Assembly: GCF_003298775.1 (NCBI RefSeq)
Contig: NZ_QNTQ01000015.1
Location: forward strand, 1 to 64,000
Source of the DNA: Rhodosalinus halophilus
Lineage (GTDB): Bacteria > Pseudomonadota > Alphaproteobacteria > Rhodobacterales > Rhodobacteraceae
Length of the DNA stretch: 64,000 nucleotides
Direction: 5' to 3'
Every line of letters begins with the position of its first letter. Positions within the stretch are counted from its first letter, which is position 1. The translations under genes and the position numbers were made by a program. The notes beneath the pieces were generated by a model, which searched no databases, was not told the origin of the DNA, and saw only the letters and a list, made by a program, of their open reading frames with translations. This document shows positions 35,156 to 44,688 of this stretch, one piece after another.

Positions 35156-36766
35156 TCACTCCGCAGGGGTCGCGAACGGGCCCTGGCCGTCATGCGTGCG
35201 CAGACGGTGGGCATGCCGTTCCATCCATCTTTCCGTTTCCTCCACGTCCTCGACCGGGCCGCGGCGGATGTATTTCAGCATCAAGGCCATCTCGATCACG
35301 AAGAGGACCGAGTAGAAGAGCACGAAGCCCGCCAGCGTGATCAGCAGGTCCTGAACGCTCAGGTGGCTGGCCGAGAGCGCGGTGGGCAGCACCCCGTCCA
35401 CGGTCCAGGGCTGGCGGCCGTATTCCGCCACGAACCAGCCGAGCTCCGCCGCGATCCAGGGCGTCGGGATGATCGCCACCGCCAGCCAGAGCGCGGGCCG
35501 CGGGAAGCGCATGCCGCGGAAGTTGGCCTGCACGAAGAAGTAGCCCATCACCGCGATGAAGGCGAAGCCGAGCCCCACCATGATTCGGAACGCCCAGAAG
35601 AGCGGCGCGACGCCCGGGATCGTGTCCTCGGCGGCCATGGCGATCTGGGCGTCGGTCGCCTCGCGCGGGTCCTCGACGTACTGCTTGAGCAGGAAGGCGT
35701 AGCCGAGGTCGTCGGAATGCGCCTCGAACCGCTCGCGCAGCTCGGGCGTGACCGCGCCGCGGTTCTCGCGGATCTCCATGAGCGCGTCGTAGGCGATAAG
35801 GCCGTTGCGGATGCGCTCGGCCGATTCCGCCTCGAGCTCGTTGATGCCGGGGATCTCCTGGGTGAGCGAGCGGGTGCCGATCAGCCCCATCGCCCAGGGG
35901 ATCTCCACCTTGTAGTGGGTCTCGCGCGCCTCCTTGTCGGGCAGGCCGACGGCGGTGAAGGGCGCGGGCGCCTCGTGGGTCTCCCACATCGCCTCGATGG
36001 CGGCGAGCTTCATCTTCTGTGTGTGGGTGGCTGAGTAGCCCGACTCGTCGCCCAGCACGACGACCGAGAGCGCCGAGGCGAGGCCGAAGGACGCCGCCAC
36101 AGTGATCGAGCGCCGGGCGAGCTCCACGTGCCGGCCCTTCAGCAGGTACCAGGCCGAGACGCCGAGCACGAAGACCGCCGCGGTGACGTAGCCCGCCGAG
36201 ACGGTGTGGACGAACTTCGCCTGCGCGACCTCGTTGAAGACGACCTCGAAGAAATTCGTCATCTCCATGCGCATCGTCTCGGGGTTGAAGACGGCGCCCA
36301 CAGGGTTCTGCATCCAGCCGTTGGCGATCAGGATCCACAGCGCCGAGAAGTTGGAGCCGAGCGCGACGAGCCAGGCGACGACCATGTGCTGCACCTTGGT
36401 CAGCTTGTCCCAGCCGAAGAAGAACAGCCCCACGAAGGTCGCCTCGAGGAAGAAGGCCATCAGCCCCTCGACCGCGAGCGGCGCGCCGAAGATGTCGCCG
36501 ACGTAGTGGCTGTAGTAGCTCCAGTTCATCCCGAACTGGAACTCCATGGTGATGCCGGTGGCGACGCCGAGCACGAAGTTGATGCCGAAGAGCGTGCCCC
36601 AGAACTTGGTCATCTGCCGCCAGATGGGACGGTTCGTCATGACATAGACCGTCTCCATGATCGCCACGATCACCGAGAGGCCGAGCGTCAGGGGCACGAA
36701 GAGAAAGTGGAACATCGCTGTCGCCGCGAATTGCAGGCGCGACAGCTCCACCACATCGAGTTCCAT
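35156..36766 (-). CDS. cydA: Cytochrome bd ubiquinol oxidase subunit I
   Basis: A 536-residue haem-bearing subunit that oxidises quinol and reduces O2 with high affinity. The N-terminus ELSRLQFAATAMFHFLF places the haem ligand H20 as in E. coli H19. The quinol-binding loop is the long type (GTRSLTQEIPGINELEAE, then DLGYAFLLKQYVEDPREAT), as in E. coli CydAB. GRQPWTVDGVLPT near residue 450 is the conserved haem-pocket stretch. An FNR-like box lies 87-100 bases upstream, within the cydC-cydA gap. Confidence 0.97.
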   Translation of the reverse strand: MELDVVELSRLQFAATAMFHFLFVPLTLGLSVIVAIMETVYVMTNRPIWRQMTKFWGTLFGINFVLGVATGITMEFQFGMNWSYYSHYVGDIFGAPLAVEGLMAFFLEATFVGLFFFGWDKLTKVQHMVVAWLVALGSNFSALWILIANGWMQNPVGAVFNPETMRMEMTNFFEVVFNEVAQAKFVHTVSAGYVTAAVFVLGVSAWYLLKGRHVELARRSITVAASFGLASALSVVVLGDESGYSATHTQKMKLAAIEAMWETHEAPAPFTAVGLPDKEARETHYKVEIPWAMGLIGTRSLTQEIPGINELEAESAERIRNGLIAYDALMEIRENRGAVTPELRERFEAHSDDLGYAFLLKQYVEDPREATDAQIAMAAEDTIPGVAPLFWAFRIMVGLGFAFIAVMGYFFVQANFRGMRFPRPALWLAVAIIPTPWIAAELGWFVAEYGRQPWTVDGVLPTALSASHLSVQDLLITLAGFVLFYSVLFVIEMALMLKYIRRGPVEDVEETERWMERHAHRLRTHDGQGPFATPAE

Positions 36767-36852
36767 CGCCGACTCCTCTTTGCTGTCGCGGGAAAGGTAT
36801 CCCGCAGATGCCGGTTTGCGGTCTCGCTACACCCGGGGCCCGAGTCGCCGGT

Positions 36853-36866
36853 TTGATGTGGGTCAA
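36853..36866. promoter_or_regulatory. FNR-like box before cydA
   Basis: TTGATGTGGGTCAA matches nine of ten fixed positions of TTGAT-N4-ATCAA. It spans the last bases of cydC and precedes cydA by about 90 bases, so cydAB probably has its own oxygen-responsive promoter in addition to read-through from cydDC. Confidence 0.7.
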
Positions 36867-38536
36867 ACGGATGCTGTTTTTGAGATGTATCTTCCCAGTT
36901 CCAGGGTGCGGTCTGCTGTCGCAAGCTCCTCGGCGCGGTGCGAGGCGGTGAGGATCGCCGCCTCTGGCAGTACGGCGCGCAGGCCGCGCATCACACGCGC
37001 GGCGGTCGGGCCGTCGAGCCCTTCCGTCGGTTCGTCGAGCAGCAGCACCGAGGGCCGCCGCAGCACGGCGCGGGCCAGCGCCAGCCGCCGCGCCTCGCCG
37101 CCCGATAGCCCCGCGCCGCCCTCGCCGAGGCGCGCATCGAGCCCGCCCTTCGCGGCGATCACGGGCCAGAGCGCCACCGCCTCCAGCGCCGCGCGCATTT
37201 CGGCGTCGTCCGCCTCCGGCGCGGCGAGGGCGAGGTTGTCGCGGATCGTGCCCGCCACCAGCGCTGCGCGCTGCAGCACCAACGTCAGCCGCGCGCGCAG
37301 CGCCGCCTCCGGCCAGTCGTCCACCGGGTGCCCGTCGAGCAGGACGCGCCCCGCCGCCGGCGGCTCGAGCCCTGCGGCCACGGCGAGGAGCGTGGACTTG
37401 CCCGAGCCGGACGGCCCGGAGAGCGCCACCGTCTCCCCCGGCGCCACGCGGAGGTCGAGCCCGGCGAGAAGCGGCGCGCCGCCCCCCGGCCGCGCCACCG
37501 CGACCCCCTCGAAGATGAGGCCGCGCGGCGCCTCGGGCCGGGGCGTCGCCTGCGCGCCGCGGGTCGCGGCGGGCGCGGTCGCCATCACGCGGCGGGCGGC
37601 GTCGTGCATCCGCCCGATCTCGGCCAGTCCCTTGCGCAGCGGCAGCACCGTCTCCGAGAGCGCGAGCGCCACGAAGAAGCCGATCGCCGCCGGCGCGGGC
37701 TCGACCGCGCCGCCCGCGACCAGCCAGCCGCCGAGGGCGAGCGCCACGCCCGCGACGCCGGCCACGACGGCGGCGAGGGCGAAGCCCGACGCCCGGTCGA
37801 TCCGGTCCAGCCGGTCCTCCGCCCGCCGCGCGCGGGTCTCGAGCGCCTCCAGCTCCTCGAGCCGCGCGCCCATGCGCCCCTGCACCAGTAGGTCGCGCTG
37901 CCCGCGGAAGGCGTCGATCACGCCCCGGCGCAGCGCCTGCGTCGCCGCCTCTGCCTCGGCCGAGGGCGCGCGGCTTGCCGCCGCCACCCGCGCGAGGATC
38001 GCCGCCGCACCCAGCAGGTAGCCGGCCGCCACCGCCACGGCGACCGCCGGCGCCACCAGCCACCAGAGCGCGGCGAAGGCGGCGGCGTGGGTCACGCCCC
38101 CCGCGAGCACCGGCAGCGCGAGGCGCAGCACCACCCCGTCGAGCGCGTCGACGTCGGCCGTGATCCGCGTGAGCTCCGGCCCCCCGCGCAGCCGCTGCAG
38201 CGCCGTCACCGGCCGCGCCGCCAGCCGCCGCATCAGCTCGAGGCGCAGCGCCGCCAGCGCCCGCAGCGTCGCGTCGTGGGTGAGCAGCCGCTCGCCGTAG
38301 CGGCTCGCCGCGCGGCCCAGCGCGAGGAAGCGGATGCCGGCCGAGGGGCGGAACACGTCGAAGGCGATGCCGATGCCGGCGAGCCCGGCGAGTCCCGTGG
38401 CCACGATGAACCATCCCGAGAGGCCCAGCAGCGCGACGCCCATCGCGAGCACCGCGACCGAGAGCGCCGCGCCGCGCCACATCGCCCAGGGCGCCGCGCC
38501 CCAGGTCAGGCGCAGAACCGCGACCAGCCGCCTCAT
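36863..38536 (-). CDS. cydC: CydC, thiol-exporting ABC protein for cytochrome bd assembly
   Basis: A 557-residue fused ABC exporter half: six N-terminal helices with RPSAGIRFLALGRAASRYGERL (in parts: FRPSAGIRFLALG and RYGERL), a CydC hallmark, then an ATPase domain with Walker [10 protein letters not shown] (near 375), signature LSGGEARRLALARAVL and Walker B VLLLDEPTEGLD. With CydD it exports glutathione and cysteine needed for bd assembly. ATGA overlap joins it to cydD. Confidence 0.94.
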   Translation of the reverse strand: MRRLVAVLRLTWGAAPWAMWRGAALSVAVLAMGVALLGLSGWFIVATGLAGLAGIGIAFDVFRPSAGIRFLALGRAASRYGERLLTHDATLRALAALRLELMRRLAARPVTALQRLRGGPELTRITADVDALDGVVLRLALPVLAGGVTHAAAFAALWWLVAPAVAVAVAAGYLLGAAAILARVAAASRAPSAEAEAATQALRRGVIDAFRGQRDLLVQGRMGARLEELEALETRARRAEDRLDRIDRASGFALAAVVAGVAGVALALGGWLVAGGAVEPAPAAIGFFVALALSETVLPLRKGLAEIGRMHDAARRVMATAPAATRGAQATPRPEAPRGLIFEGVAVARPGGGAPLLAGLDLRVAPGETVALSGPSGSGKSTLLAVAAGLEPPAAGRVLLDGHPVDDWPEAALRARLTLVLQRAALVAGTIRDNLALAAPEADDAEMRAALEAVALWPVIAAKGGLDARLGEGGAGLSGGEARRLALARAVLRRPSVLLLDEPTEGLDGPTAARVMRGLRAVLPEAAILTASHRAEELATADRTLELGRYISKTASV

Positions 38537-40188
38537 GCCGCGCCCTCCGTCGCCGTGCCGGGTATCGTCACAGTCCGGTCCATCGCCGCGATCAGCCGCG
38601 GGTCATGAGTCGCGACCAGCAGGGTCGCGCCCCGCTCCGCCAGGGCCCGCAGGCCGGCAATCACATGGCGCGCCGTCTCGGAGTCGAGATCGGCGGTGGG
38701 CTCGTCGGCCAGCACCACGTCGGCCCCGGACAGATAGGCGCGCGCCACGAGCAGGCGCCGCGCCTCGCCGCCCGAGACGCCCGCGCCGGTCTCGCCCAGG
38801 CGCGTCGCCATCCCCTCGGGAAGGCGGGCGACGACATCCTCGGCGCCTGCCGTTCGCAGCGCCTGGCCGGGGTCACCGCCCCTGCCATGAGGGTCGAGAA
38901 ACGCGTGCAGCGTCACGTCCGGTATGTGCACCGTTTGCGGCACCAGCGTGAGGCGCGCGCGCCACGCGTCGGCGGTGTCGTCTGCGAGCGGCACGCCGGC
39001 GACCTCTATGCGCCCAGTGCCCGCCGGAAGGAGCCCGGCCACCGCCATCAGCGCCGAGGTCTTGCCCGAACCGGAGGGCCCGGTGAGCGCCACCGCGTCG
39101 CCGGGCGCGAGCGCCACGTCCGGCAGCGCGACGAGCGCGCCGCCGCGGGACACCGAGACACCCGACAGCCGGATCGAGGCCGGGCCGGGCAGGGGGTCGG
39201 CCTTCACCCCTTCGCCTAGGATCGCGGGGCGGCGGTCGTCCTCCAGCGCCATCAGTTCGGCCGCCACCGCCCGGGCCGAGGCACGATCGTGCCAGGCGGC
39301 GGCCATGTCGCGCAGCGGCTGGAAGAACTCGGGCGCGAGCAGCAGCACGAAGAGCCCCTCCGCCAGCGTGAGCCCGCCCCAGTGGCCGATCCCGATCTCG
39401 CCCAGCAGGGTGAAGCCCACGTATACGGCGACGAGCGCCACGCCCAGCGCCGAAAAGAGTTCGAGCACCGTGGAGGACAGGAAGGCCACGCGCAGCACCG
39501 CCATCGTCCGTGCGCGCAGCCCCTCGGCGCGGGCCGCGAAATCCGCCTCGGCGCGCGCCGTGGCGTCGAGCAGGCGGATGTCCGGCAGCGCCGCGATTCG
39601 GTCGATCAGGAGCGCGTTCATGTCGCCGATCTCGGCCATCTGCTTCTCGCTCGCCTCGCGCGCGGCCATGCCGACGAGCGCCATGAAGACCGGGATGAGC
39701 GGCCCGGCGACCAGCAGCACCACCGCCACCGCCCATGACACGACGAGGCTCGCGGCGAGAATCAGCGGCGGGAGGAGGCGCACCCGCAGCATCGCGGGCC
39801 TGAAGCGGGCGAGATAGGGTCTGAGCAGCGCCAGTTTCTGCGTGGCGAGCGCGGCGATCTCGGCGGAGGCCGGCCCGCCCTCGGGCCGCCGCGCCTCGCG
39901 GTCCAGCAGCGCCTGCCGCTCCTCGGCGACGGCGCGGTCCGCCGCCCTGTGGATCTGGCCGCCGCCCAGATGCTCGAGCGCCGCGCGCACGAGCGCGGCG
40001 GCGGTGAAGCCCGCGGCCCAGGCCAACCCGGTGCCGCCCTCGGCCTGCACCCAGGCGGCGATCGCCTGGGCGGCCGCGAAGGCCTGCACCAGCCACAGCG
40101 CGCCCGCCCCGGCCGTCAGCCACGCGCCCAGGCTGAGCGGCCGTCCGGCCCGCGCTTCCAGTTTCCGAAGCCTGTCGTCGGCGGTCAT
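38533..40188 (-). CDS. cydD: CydD, thiol-exporting ABC protein for cytochrome bd assembly
   Basis: A 551-residue partner of CydC with six helices (about 20-300) and a C-terminal ATPase: Walker A GPSGSGKTS (near 364), signature VSGGEARRLLVARAYL and Walker B VVLADEPTADLD. The EQ of the membrane half (SEKQMAEIGDMNALLIDRI) is typical of CydD. It heads the cydDC-cydABX block on the minus strand; its promoter would be in the 84 bases between it and the RND gene, where I see no clear element. Confidence 0.93.
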   Translation of the reverse strand: MTADDRLRKLEARAGRPLSLGAWLTAGAGALWLVQAFAAAQAIAAWVQAEGGTGLAWAAGFTAAALVRAALEHLGGGQIHRAADRAVAEERQALLDREARRPEGGPASAEIAALATQKLALLRPYLARFRPAMLRVRLLPPLILAASLVVSWAVAVVLLVAGPLIPVFMALVGMAAREASEKQMAEIGDMNALLIDRIAALPDIRLLDATARAEADFAARAEGLRARTMAVLRVAFLSSTVLELFSALGVALVAVYVGFTLLGEIGIGHWGGLTLAEGLFVLLLAPEFFQPLRDMAAAWHDRASARAVAAELMALEDDRRPAILGEGVKADPLPGPASIRLSGVSVSRGGALVALPDVALAPGDAVALTGPSGSGKTSALMAVAGLLPAGTGRIEVAGVPLADDTADAWRARLTLVPQTVHIPDVTLHAFLDPHGRGGDPGQALRTAGAEDVVARLPEGMATRLGETGAGVSGGEARRLLVARAYLSGADVVLADEPTADLDSETARHVIAGLRALAERGATLLVATHDPRLIAAMDRTVTIPGTATEGAA

Positions 40189-40272
40189 CCCGGCACCCGA
40201 ATCCTCTGCCGCGGGCGTAGCCCTATGCGACCTTGCCTTGCAATGTGACCGCCTGTCCGCCGCCGGCCGCCG

Positions 40273-43200
40273 TCAGGCCGGCTGCGCAGCGGGTTCGGGG
40301 CGGTCGCGCTGCAGCAGGTCATAGAGCACCGGCGTCAGGAACAGGGTGAGGATCGAGGCGCTCAGGAAGCCGCCGATGATGACGATGCCGATCGCGAAGC
40401 GGCTCTCGGCGCCCGCGCCGGTCGAGAGCACGAGCGGCACCGCCCCCAGCACGGTCGAGAGCACCGTCATCAAGATCGGCCGCAGGCGCACCGCCGCAGC
40501 CTCGATCGCGGCCTCGCGCACGGCGTGGCCCCGCTCGCGAAGCTGGTTGGCGAACTCGACGATCAGGATGCCGTTCTTGGCCATCAGCCCGATCAGCATG
40601 ACCATGCCCACCTGCGAGTAGACGTTCATCGTCTCGCCGAGAACGAAGAGCGTCGCCAGAGCGCCCGCGACGGCGAGCGGCACCGAGAGCAGGATCACCA
40701 CGGGCTGCACGAAGCTCTCGAACTGTGCCGAGAGAACCAGATAGACGATCAGGAGCGCGAGCCCGAAGGTGGCGAAGAGCCCGCCGGAGGTCTCCTGAAA
40801 GCTCTCGGCCTGTCCGGACCAGGCGAGGCCGAGGCCGGCCGGCAGGTCCTCTGCAAGCTCCTCGACCGTCGCGATCGCGCTGCCGATGTCGGTGCCTTCG
40901 GCCAGCGCGGCCGAGATCTCGACGGTCGGCTGGCGGTCGAGGCGTTCGTAGGCGCGCACCGAGGCGCGGCGCTCGACCTCGACCAGCCCGTCGAGCGGCA
41001 CGAGCGCGCCCGCCTCGGTGCGCACCTGCAGCCCGAGAAGATCCTCGGCGCTGGCGCGCGCGGCATCGGGCGCCTGCAGGATCACGGGATACTGGCGGTC
41101 GCGGTCGATGAACTCGGTCACCTCCGCCGAGGCGAAGAAGGTGCGCACGCTCTCGGCGATCATCCGGGCTTCGACCCCGATCTCGCGGGCGCGCGCGCGG
41201 TTCACGGTGATGTCGTAGCCCGGCGTGTTGACGTCGTAGGCGCGGCGGATGTTCACGATGCCGTCGGCCGTGCGCATGCCCTCGGCGAGCTGGCGTGACC
41301 AGTCGGCGGCGTTCTCGAAGGACGGCGCGGTCACGTTGACCTCGAGCGGCGAGCCGCCGCCGGCGCCGAAGCCGGAAGGCGCGAAGGCGCGCACGCTCGC
41401 GCGCGTGATCTCGCCGAAGGCGGGGCGCAGCGCGTTGACGACCTCGCGCGGCTCCTTCGTGCGCTCGCCCCAGGGCGCCATGACCGCCACGAGAAAGGCG
41501 CGGTTCGCTTCGCCGTACTGCCCGGTGATCGAGATCACGTCCTCCACCACACCGTCCTCGCGATATTGGGCGATCAGCGCCTCGACCTCCCGCACGGCGG
41601 CGTCGGTGTAGTCGAGCGCGGCGCCGGTCGGGGACGAGACGCTGACGAAGAAGATGCCGCGATCTTCCTGCGGCGTGAGCGCGGCGGGCAGCGTCTGATA
41701 GAGTGTCCACGACATGCCGGTGAGAAAGGCGGCGATGCCCAGCACGCCCATGGGCCAACCGATCGCGCGCGAGAGCGCCGCGCGGTATCCGTCCGACAGC
41801 CGCCGCGTCGCGCCGTAGACGGCGCGGGCGAAGCGCGTCTCCTTCCGGTCCGCGCGGATCAGCTTCCAGGCGATGACGGGACAGAGCGAGAGCGCGACGA
41901 AGGTGGAGACCGCCACGGCGATCGCCAGCGTGATCCCGAATTCGGTGAACAGCTTGCCGATCTCGCCCTGCAGGAAGGACAGGGGCAGAAAGACCGCGAT
42001 CAGCGCGGCCGACGTGGAGACCACGGCGAAGAAGACCTCCCGCGCGCCGGTCATCGCGGCAGTGTAGGGATCGTCGCCCTCTTCCACGCGGCGCTCGATG
42101 TTTTCCAGCACAACGATGGCGTCGTCCACCACCAGCCCGATGGCCAGGATCAGCGCGAAGAGCGTGAGCGTGTTCACGGAGAATCCGGCCAGCGCGATGC
42201 CCGCGCAGGCGCCCAGCAGGGCCACCGGAATCGTGACCGCGGGCACCAGTGTCGCGCGGGCCGAGGTGAGAAAGAGGAAGATCACGCCGACGACGATCGC
42301 CACGGCGAAGGCCAGCGTGAGCAGAACCTGCCGGATCGAGTTCTCGATGAAATCCGCGTCGTCGCTGGTGATCTCCAGCGCGGTCTTCCCGGGCAGGCCG
42401 GCGGAGATGTCCTCGACGGTGCGCGCGATGTCGCGGCTGATCTCGATGGTGTTGGCGGCCGACTGCCGCAGCACGCCCAGGCCGATCGCCGTCTCGCCGT
42501 TCGCGCGAAAGCGCGAGTCGTCGGATTCCACCCCGAGGCTCACGCGCGCGATCTCGCCAAGCGAGATCTGCACGCCGTCCCGCTCCGTCACGGTCAGATC
42601 CTCGAACGCTTCCGGCTCCGCGAGGCGTGTCTCGGCACGCAGCAGGTAGCTGCGGCTGTCGGTCTCGATCTGGCCCGTGGGCAGCGCCAGGTTGTTGTCG
42701 CGCAGCGCCGCGCGCACGTCGTTCACGGTGACCCGGCGCGCCGCCATCGCCTGGGGGTCGAGCCAGACGCGCATGGCGTAGGGCCGGTCGCCGTAGACGT
42801 TGACCGAGGCCACGCCCTGCACCGTCTCCAGCCGGTCGGTCACGTTGCGCTCGGCGTAGTCGGTGAGCTCCGAGGCGGACAGCCGGTCGCTCGTCATCGT
42901 CATCCAGATGATCGGATCGCTCTGGCTGTCGTTCTTCTCGACTTCGGGGGCGTCCGCCGGCTCGGGAAGGTTGGGGGCCGCGGCCTGCACCGCCGCGCGG
43001 ACGTCGGCCGCCGCTTCGTCGATGTCGCGGCCCGGGCGGAAGGTGACGACCGTGCGCGAGCCCGAAAGCTCGGCCTCCGACGAGATGCGCTCGATGCCTG
43101 GCACTGTCGCGATGGCCCCCTCCATCAGGGTGGTCACTTCGCTGTCCACGACCTCCGGGCTGGCGCCCGTGTAGGTCACGCTCACCGTCACCTCGGCGGT

Positions 43201-43323
43201 GTCGACGTTGGGCAATTCGCGCACGGGCATGCGTGTGAGCCCGGCGATGCCCAGGATCACGATCAGCATCGACATTACCGTGGCGAGAACGGGGCGGCGC
43301 AGGCAGAGCTCCGAAAGGGTCAA
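40273..43323 (-). CDS. RND multidrug efflux pump, inner-membrane transporter
   Basis: A 1016-residue AcrB/MexF-like antiporter with twelve transmembrane helices and two large periplasmic loops. The proton-relay DD pair is in GLVVDDAIVVLENIERR in helix 4, and ELPNVDTAEVTVSVTYTGASPE near the N-terminus is typical of the hydrophobe/amphiphile-efflux family. The start is a TTG at 43323 forming a TTGA overlap with the adaptor stop, which fits the conserved N-terminus TLSELCLRRPVLA. No outer-membrane factor gene is adjacent. Confidence 0.93.
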   Translation of the reverse strand: MTLSELCLRRPVLATVMSMLIVILGIAGLTRMPVRELPNVDTAEVTVSVTYTGASPEVVDSEVTTLMEGAIATVPGIERISSEAELSGSRTVVTFRPGRDIDEAAADVRAAVQAAAPNLPEPADAPEVEKNDSQSDPIIWMTMTSDRLSASELTDYAERNVTDRLETVQGVASVNVYGDRPYAMRVWLDPQAMAARRVTVNDVRAALRDNNLALPTGQIETDSRSYLLRAETRLAEPEAFEDLTVTERDGVQISLGEIARVSLGVESDDSRFRANGETAIGLGVLRQSAANTIEISRDIARTVEDISAGLPGKTALEITSDDADFIENSIRQVLLTLAFAVAIVVGVIFLFLTSARATLVPAVTIPVALLGACAGIALAGFSVNTLTLFALILAIGLVVDDAIVVLENIERRVEEGDDPYTAAMTGAREVFFAVVSTSAALIAVFLPLSFLQGEIGKLFTEFGITLAIAVAVSTFVALSLCPVIAWKLIRADRKETRFARAVYGATRRLSDGYRAALSRAIGWPMGVLGIAAFLTGMSWTLYQTLPAALTPQEDRGIFFVSVSSPTGAALDYTDAAVREVEALIAQYREDGVVEDVISITGQYGEANRAFLVAVMAPWGERTKEPREVVNALRPAFGEITRASVRAFAPSGFGAGGGSPLEVNVTAPSFENAADWSRQLAEGMRTADGIVNIRRAYDVNTPGYDITVNRARAREIGVEARMIAESVRTFFASAEVTEFIDRDRQYPVILQAPDAARASAEDLLGLQVRTEAGALVPLDGLVEVERRASVRAYERLDRQPTVEISAALAEGTDIGSAIATVEELAEDLPAGLGLAWSGQAESFQETSGGLFATFGLALLIVYLVLSAQFESFVQPVVILLSVPLAVAGALATLFVLGETMNVYSQVGMVMLIGLMAKNGILIVEFANQLRERGHAVREAAIEAAAVRLRPILMTVLSTVLGAVPLVLSTGAGAESRFAIGIVIIGGFLSASILTLFLTPVLYDLLQRDRPEPAAQPA

Positions 43324-44408
43324 TTCGCCACCTCGTCGGTCGGGGACGCGGCGACGCTGACGGCGGCGCCGTCGGAGAGCGAGTCCCATCCCGTCACGAC
43401 GACGCGCGCCCCCTCGCGCAGCCCCCGCGTCACCTCCGTGCGCGGGCCGAGGCTGCTGCCCGTCTCGATCTCGGTGCGGCGGGCGGTGTCGTCCTCGACG
43501 GTGAAGACATAGGTCGCCGCGCCTTCGCTCACGACCGCCTCTTCCGGGATCGTCAGCGCCCGACCGCTGCCGAGCACGACTTCGACCTCAGCGAACATGC
43601 CGCCGACGAGGCGGCGTCCGGGGTTGTCGAGGCGCGCGCGCACCTCGAAGCTGCGCGTCGCCGGATCGACCGAGGCGGCCCGCACGACGATCTCGCCGGT
43701 GAACACGCGATCGGGATACACGGCGCTGTGCAAGCGGATGGTCTGCCCGGGCGAAATGCGCGCGTAGCGCTCCTCCGGCAACGCGAAGGAAACCTCGACC
43801 GCCGACAGGTCGTCGAGCGCGGCGATGCGGGTGGTGGGGTCGACATAACCGCCGCGATCGACCGCCACGATCCCCAGGGTGCCCGCGAAGGGCGCCTTGA
43901 GCCGCCGGTCCTCCAGCGCGGCGCGCGCCGCCTCGAGTTCTGCCTCCGCGCGGGCCGCTGCGGCCTCCGCCTCCTCGAGGCGGGCCTGCGCGGCCACGTT
44001 CTCGGCGCTCAGTTCCCGCACGCGGTGCAGCTCCTGGCGCGCGGCGTCACGCGTTGCCTCGGCCCGGGCGACGGCGGCGCGCGCGGCGCGCGCGTCGAGC
44101 GCGAGGATCGGCTGCCCCTCCTCGACCCGCGCGCCCGAGTCGACGAAGACCTCCGTGACGCGCCCTGCGGCGAGCGGGCGCAATTCGATCGCGCGGGTCG
44201 GGTGGATCGTGCCGACAGCGCTGACGCTGTCGGAAACCTCGCGGCGCTCGGGGGCGGCAACCGTGACGCGCGTGGCCTGCGGCTCGCGCGCGGGGCTCTC
44301 GCTTTCCGTCGCGGTCCGCGCGAGCAGAAACTCGGTGCCCCAGAGCCCGGCCGCGCCTGCGGCGGCCAGGAGCAGGATCGCAGCGCCGACCTTGGCAAAT
44401 CGTCTCAA
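43320..44408 (-). CDS. RND efflux periplasmic adaptor
   Basis: A 362-residue membrane fusion protein with an N-terminal signal anchor (AAILLLAAAGAAGLWG), lipoyl halves (GRVTEVFVDSGARVEEGQPI near 85-104 and LKAPFAGTLGIVAVDRG near 165), an alanine-rich hairpin and a C-terminal beta-barrel. It couples the RND transporter encoded immediately downstream to an outer-membrane channel encoded elsewhere. Confidence 0.92.
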   Translation of the reverse strand: MRRFAKVGAAILLLAAAGAAGLWGTEFLLARTATESESPAREPQATRVTVAAPERREVSDSVSAVGTIHPTRAIELRPLAAGRVTEVFVDSGARVEEGQPILALDARAARAAVARAEATRDAARQELHRVRELSAENVAAQARLEEAEAAAARAEAELEAARAALEDRRLKAPFAGTLGIVAVDRGGYVDPTTRIAALDDLSAVEVSFALPEERYARISPGQTIRLHSAVYPDRVFTGEIVVRAASVDPATRSFEVRARLDNPGRRLVGGMFAEVEVVLGSGRALTIPEEAVVSEGAATYVFTVEDDTARRTEIETGSSLGPRTEVTRGLREGARVVVTGWDSLSDGAAVSVAASPTDEVAN

Positions 44409-44688
44409 CGTGTCCCTCCTTCCACGGCGACACCCCGCAAAGACTGCCGAGCGCGGCCACGTTCCGCCCGATCACGGATTGATGATGTCGCGTGTGCGGC
44501 CGTTCGGGATCCCGCTCCGGCACACGATACCGCGCGGTCGCGCGACAGCGGCGGGCCCGGCGGGCGCGACGAGACGCCCATGGCCGGCGAAATCGGCGGG
44601 CCGGGCGCCGAGGCGTTGCATTTCGGAGGATTCGCGCGTCCACTGCGTGGCCTGCCCGCAGCTTTTGCCGCAAGCCCGGAATGGACAG

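Noticed and set aside
35190-38480. Long minus-strand open frame spanning cydA and cydC in another frame
   Set aside because: Low-complexity Arg/Gly/Ala composition and complete overlap with clear cydA and cydC in their own frames.
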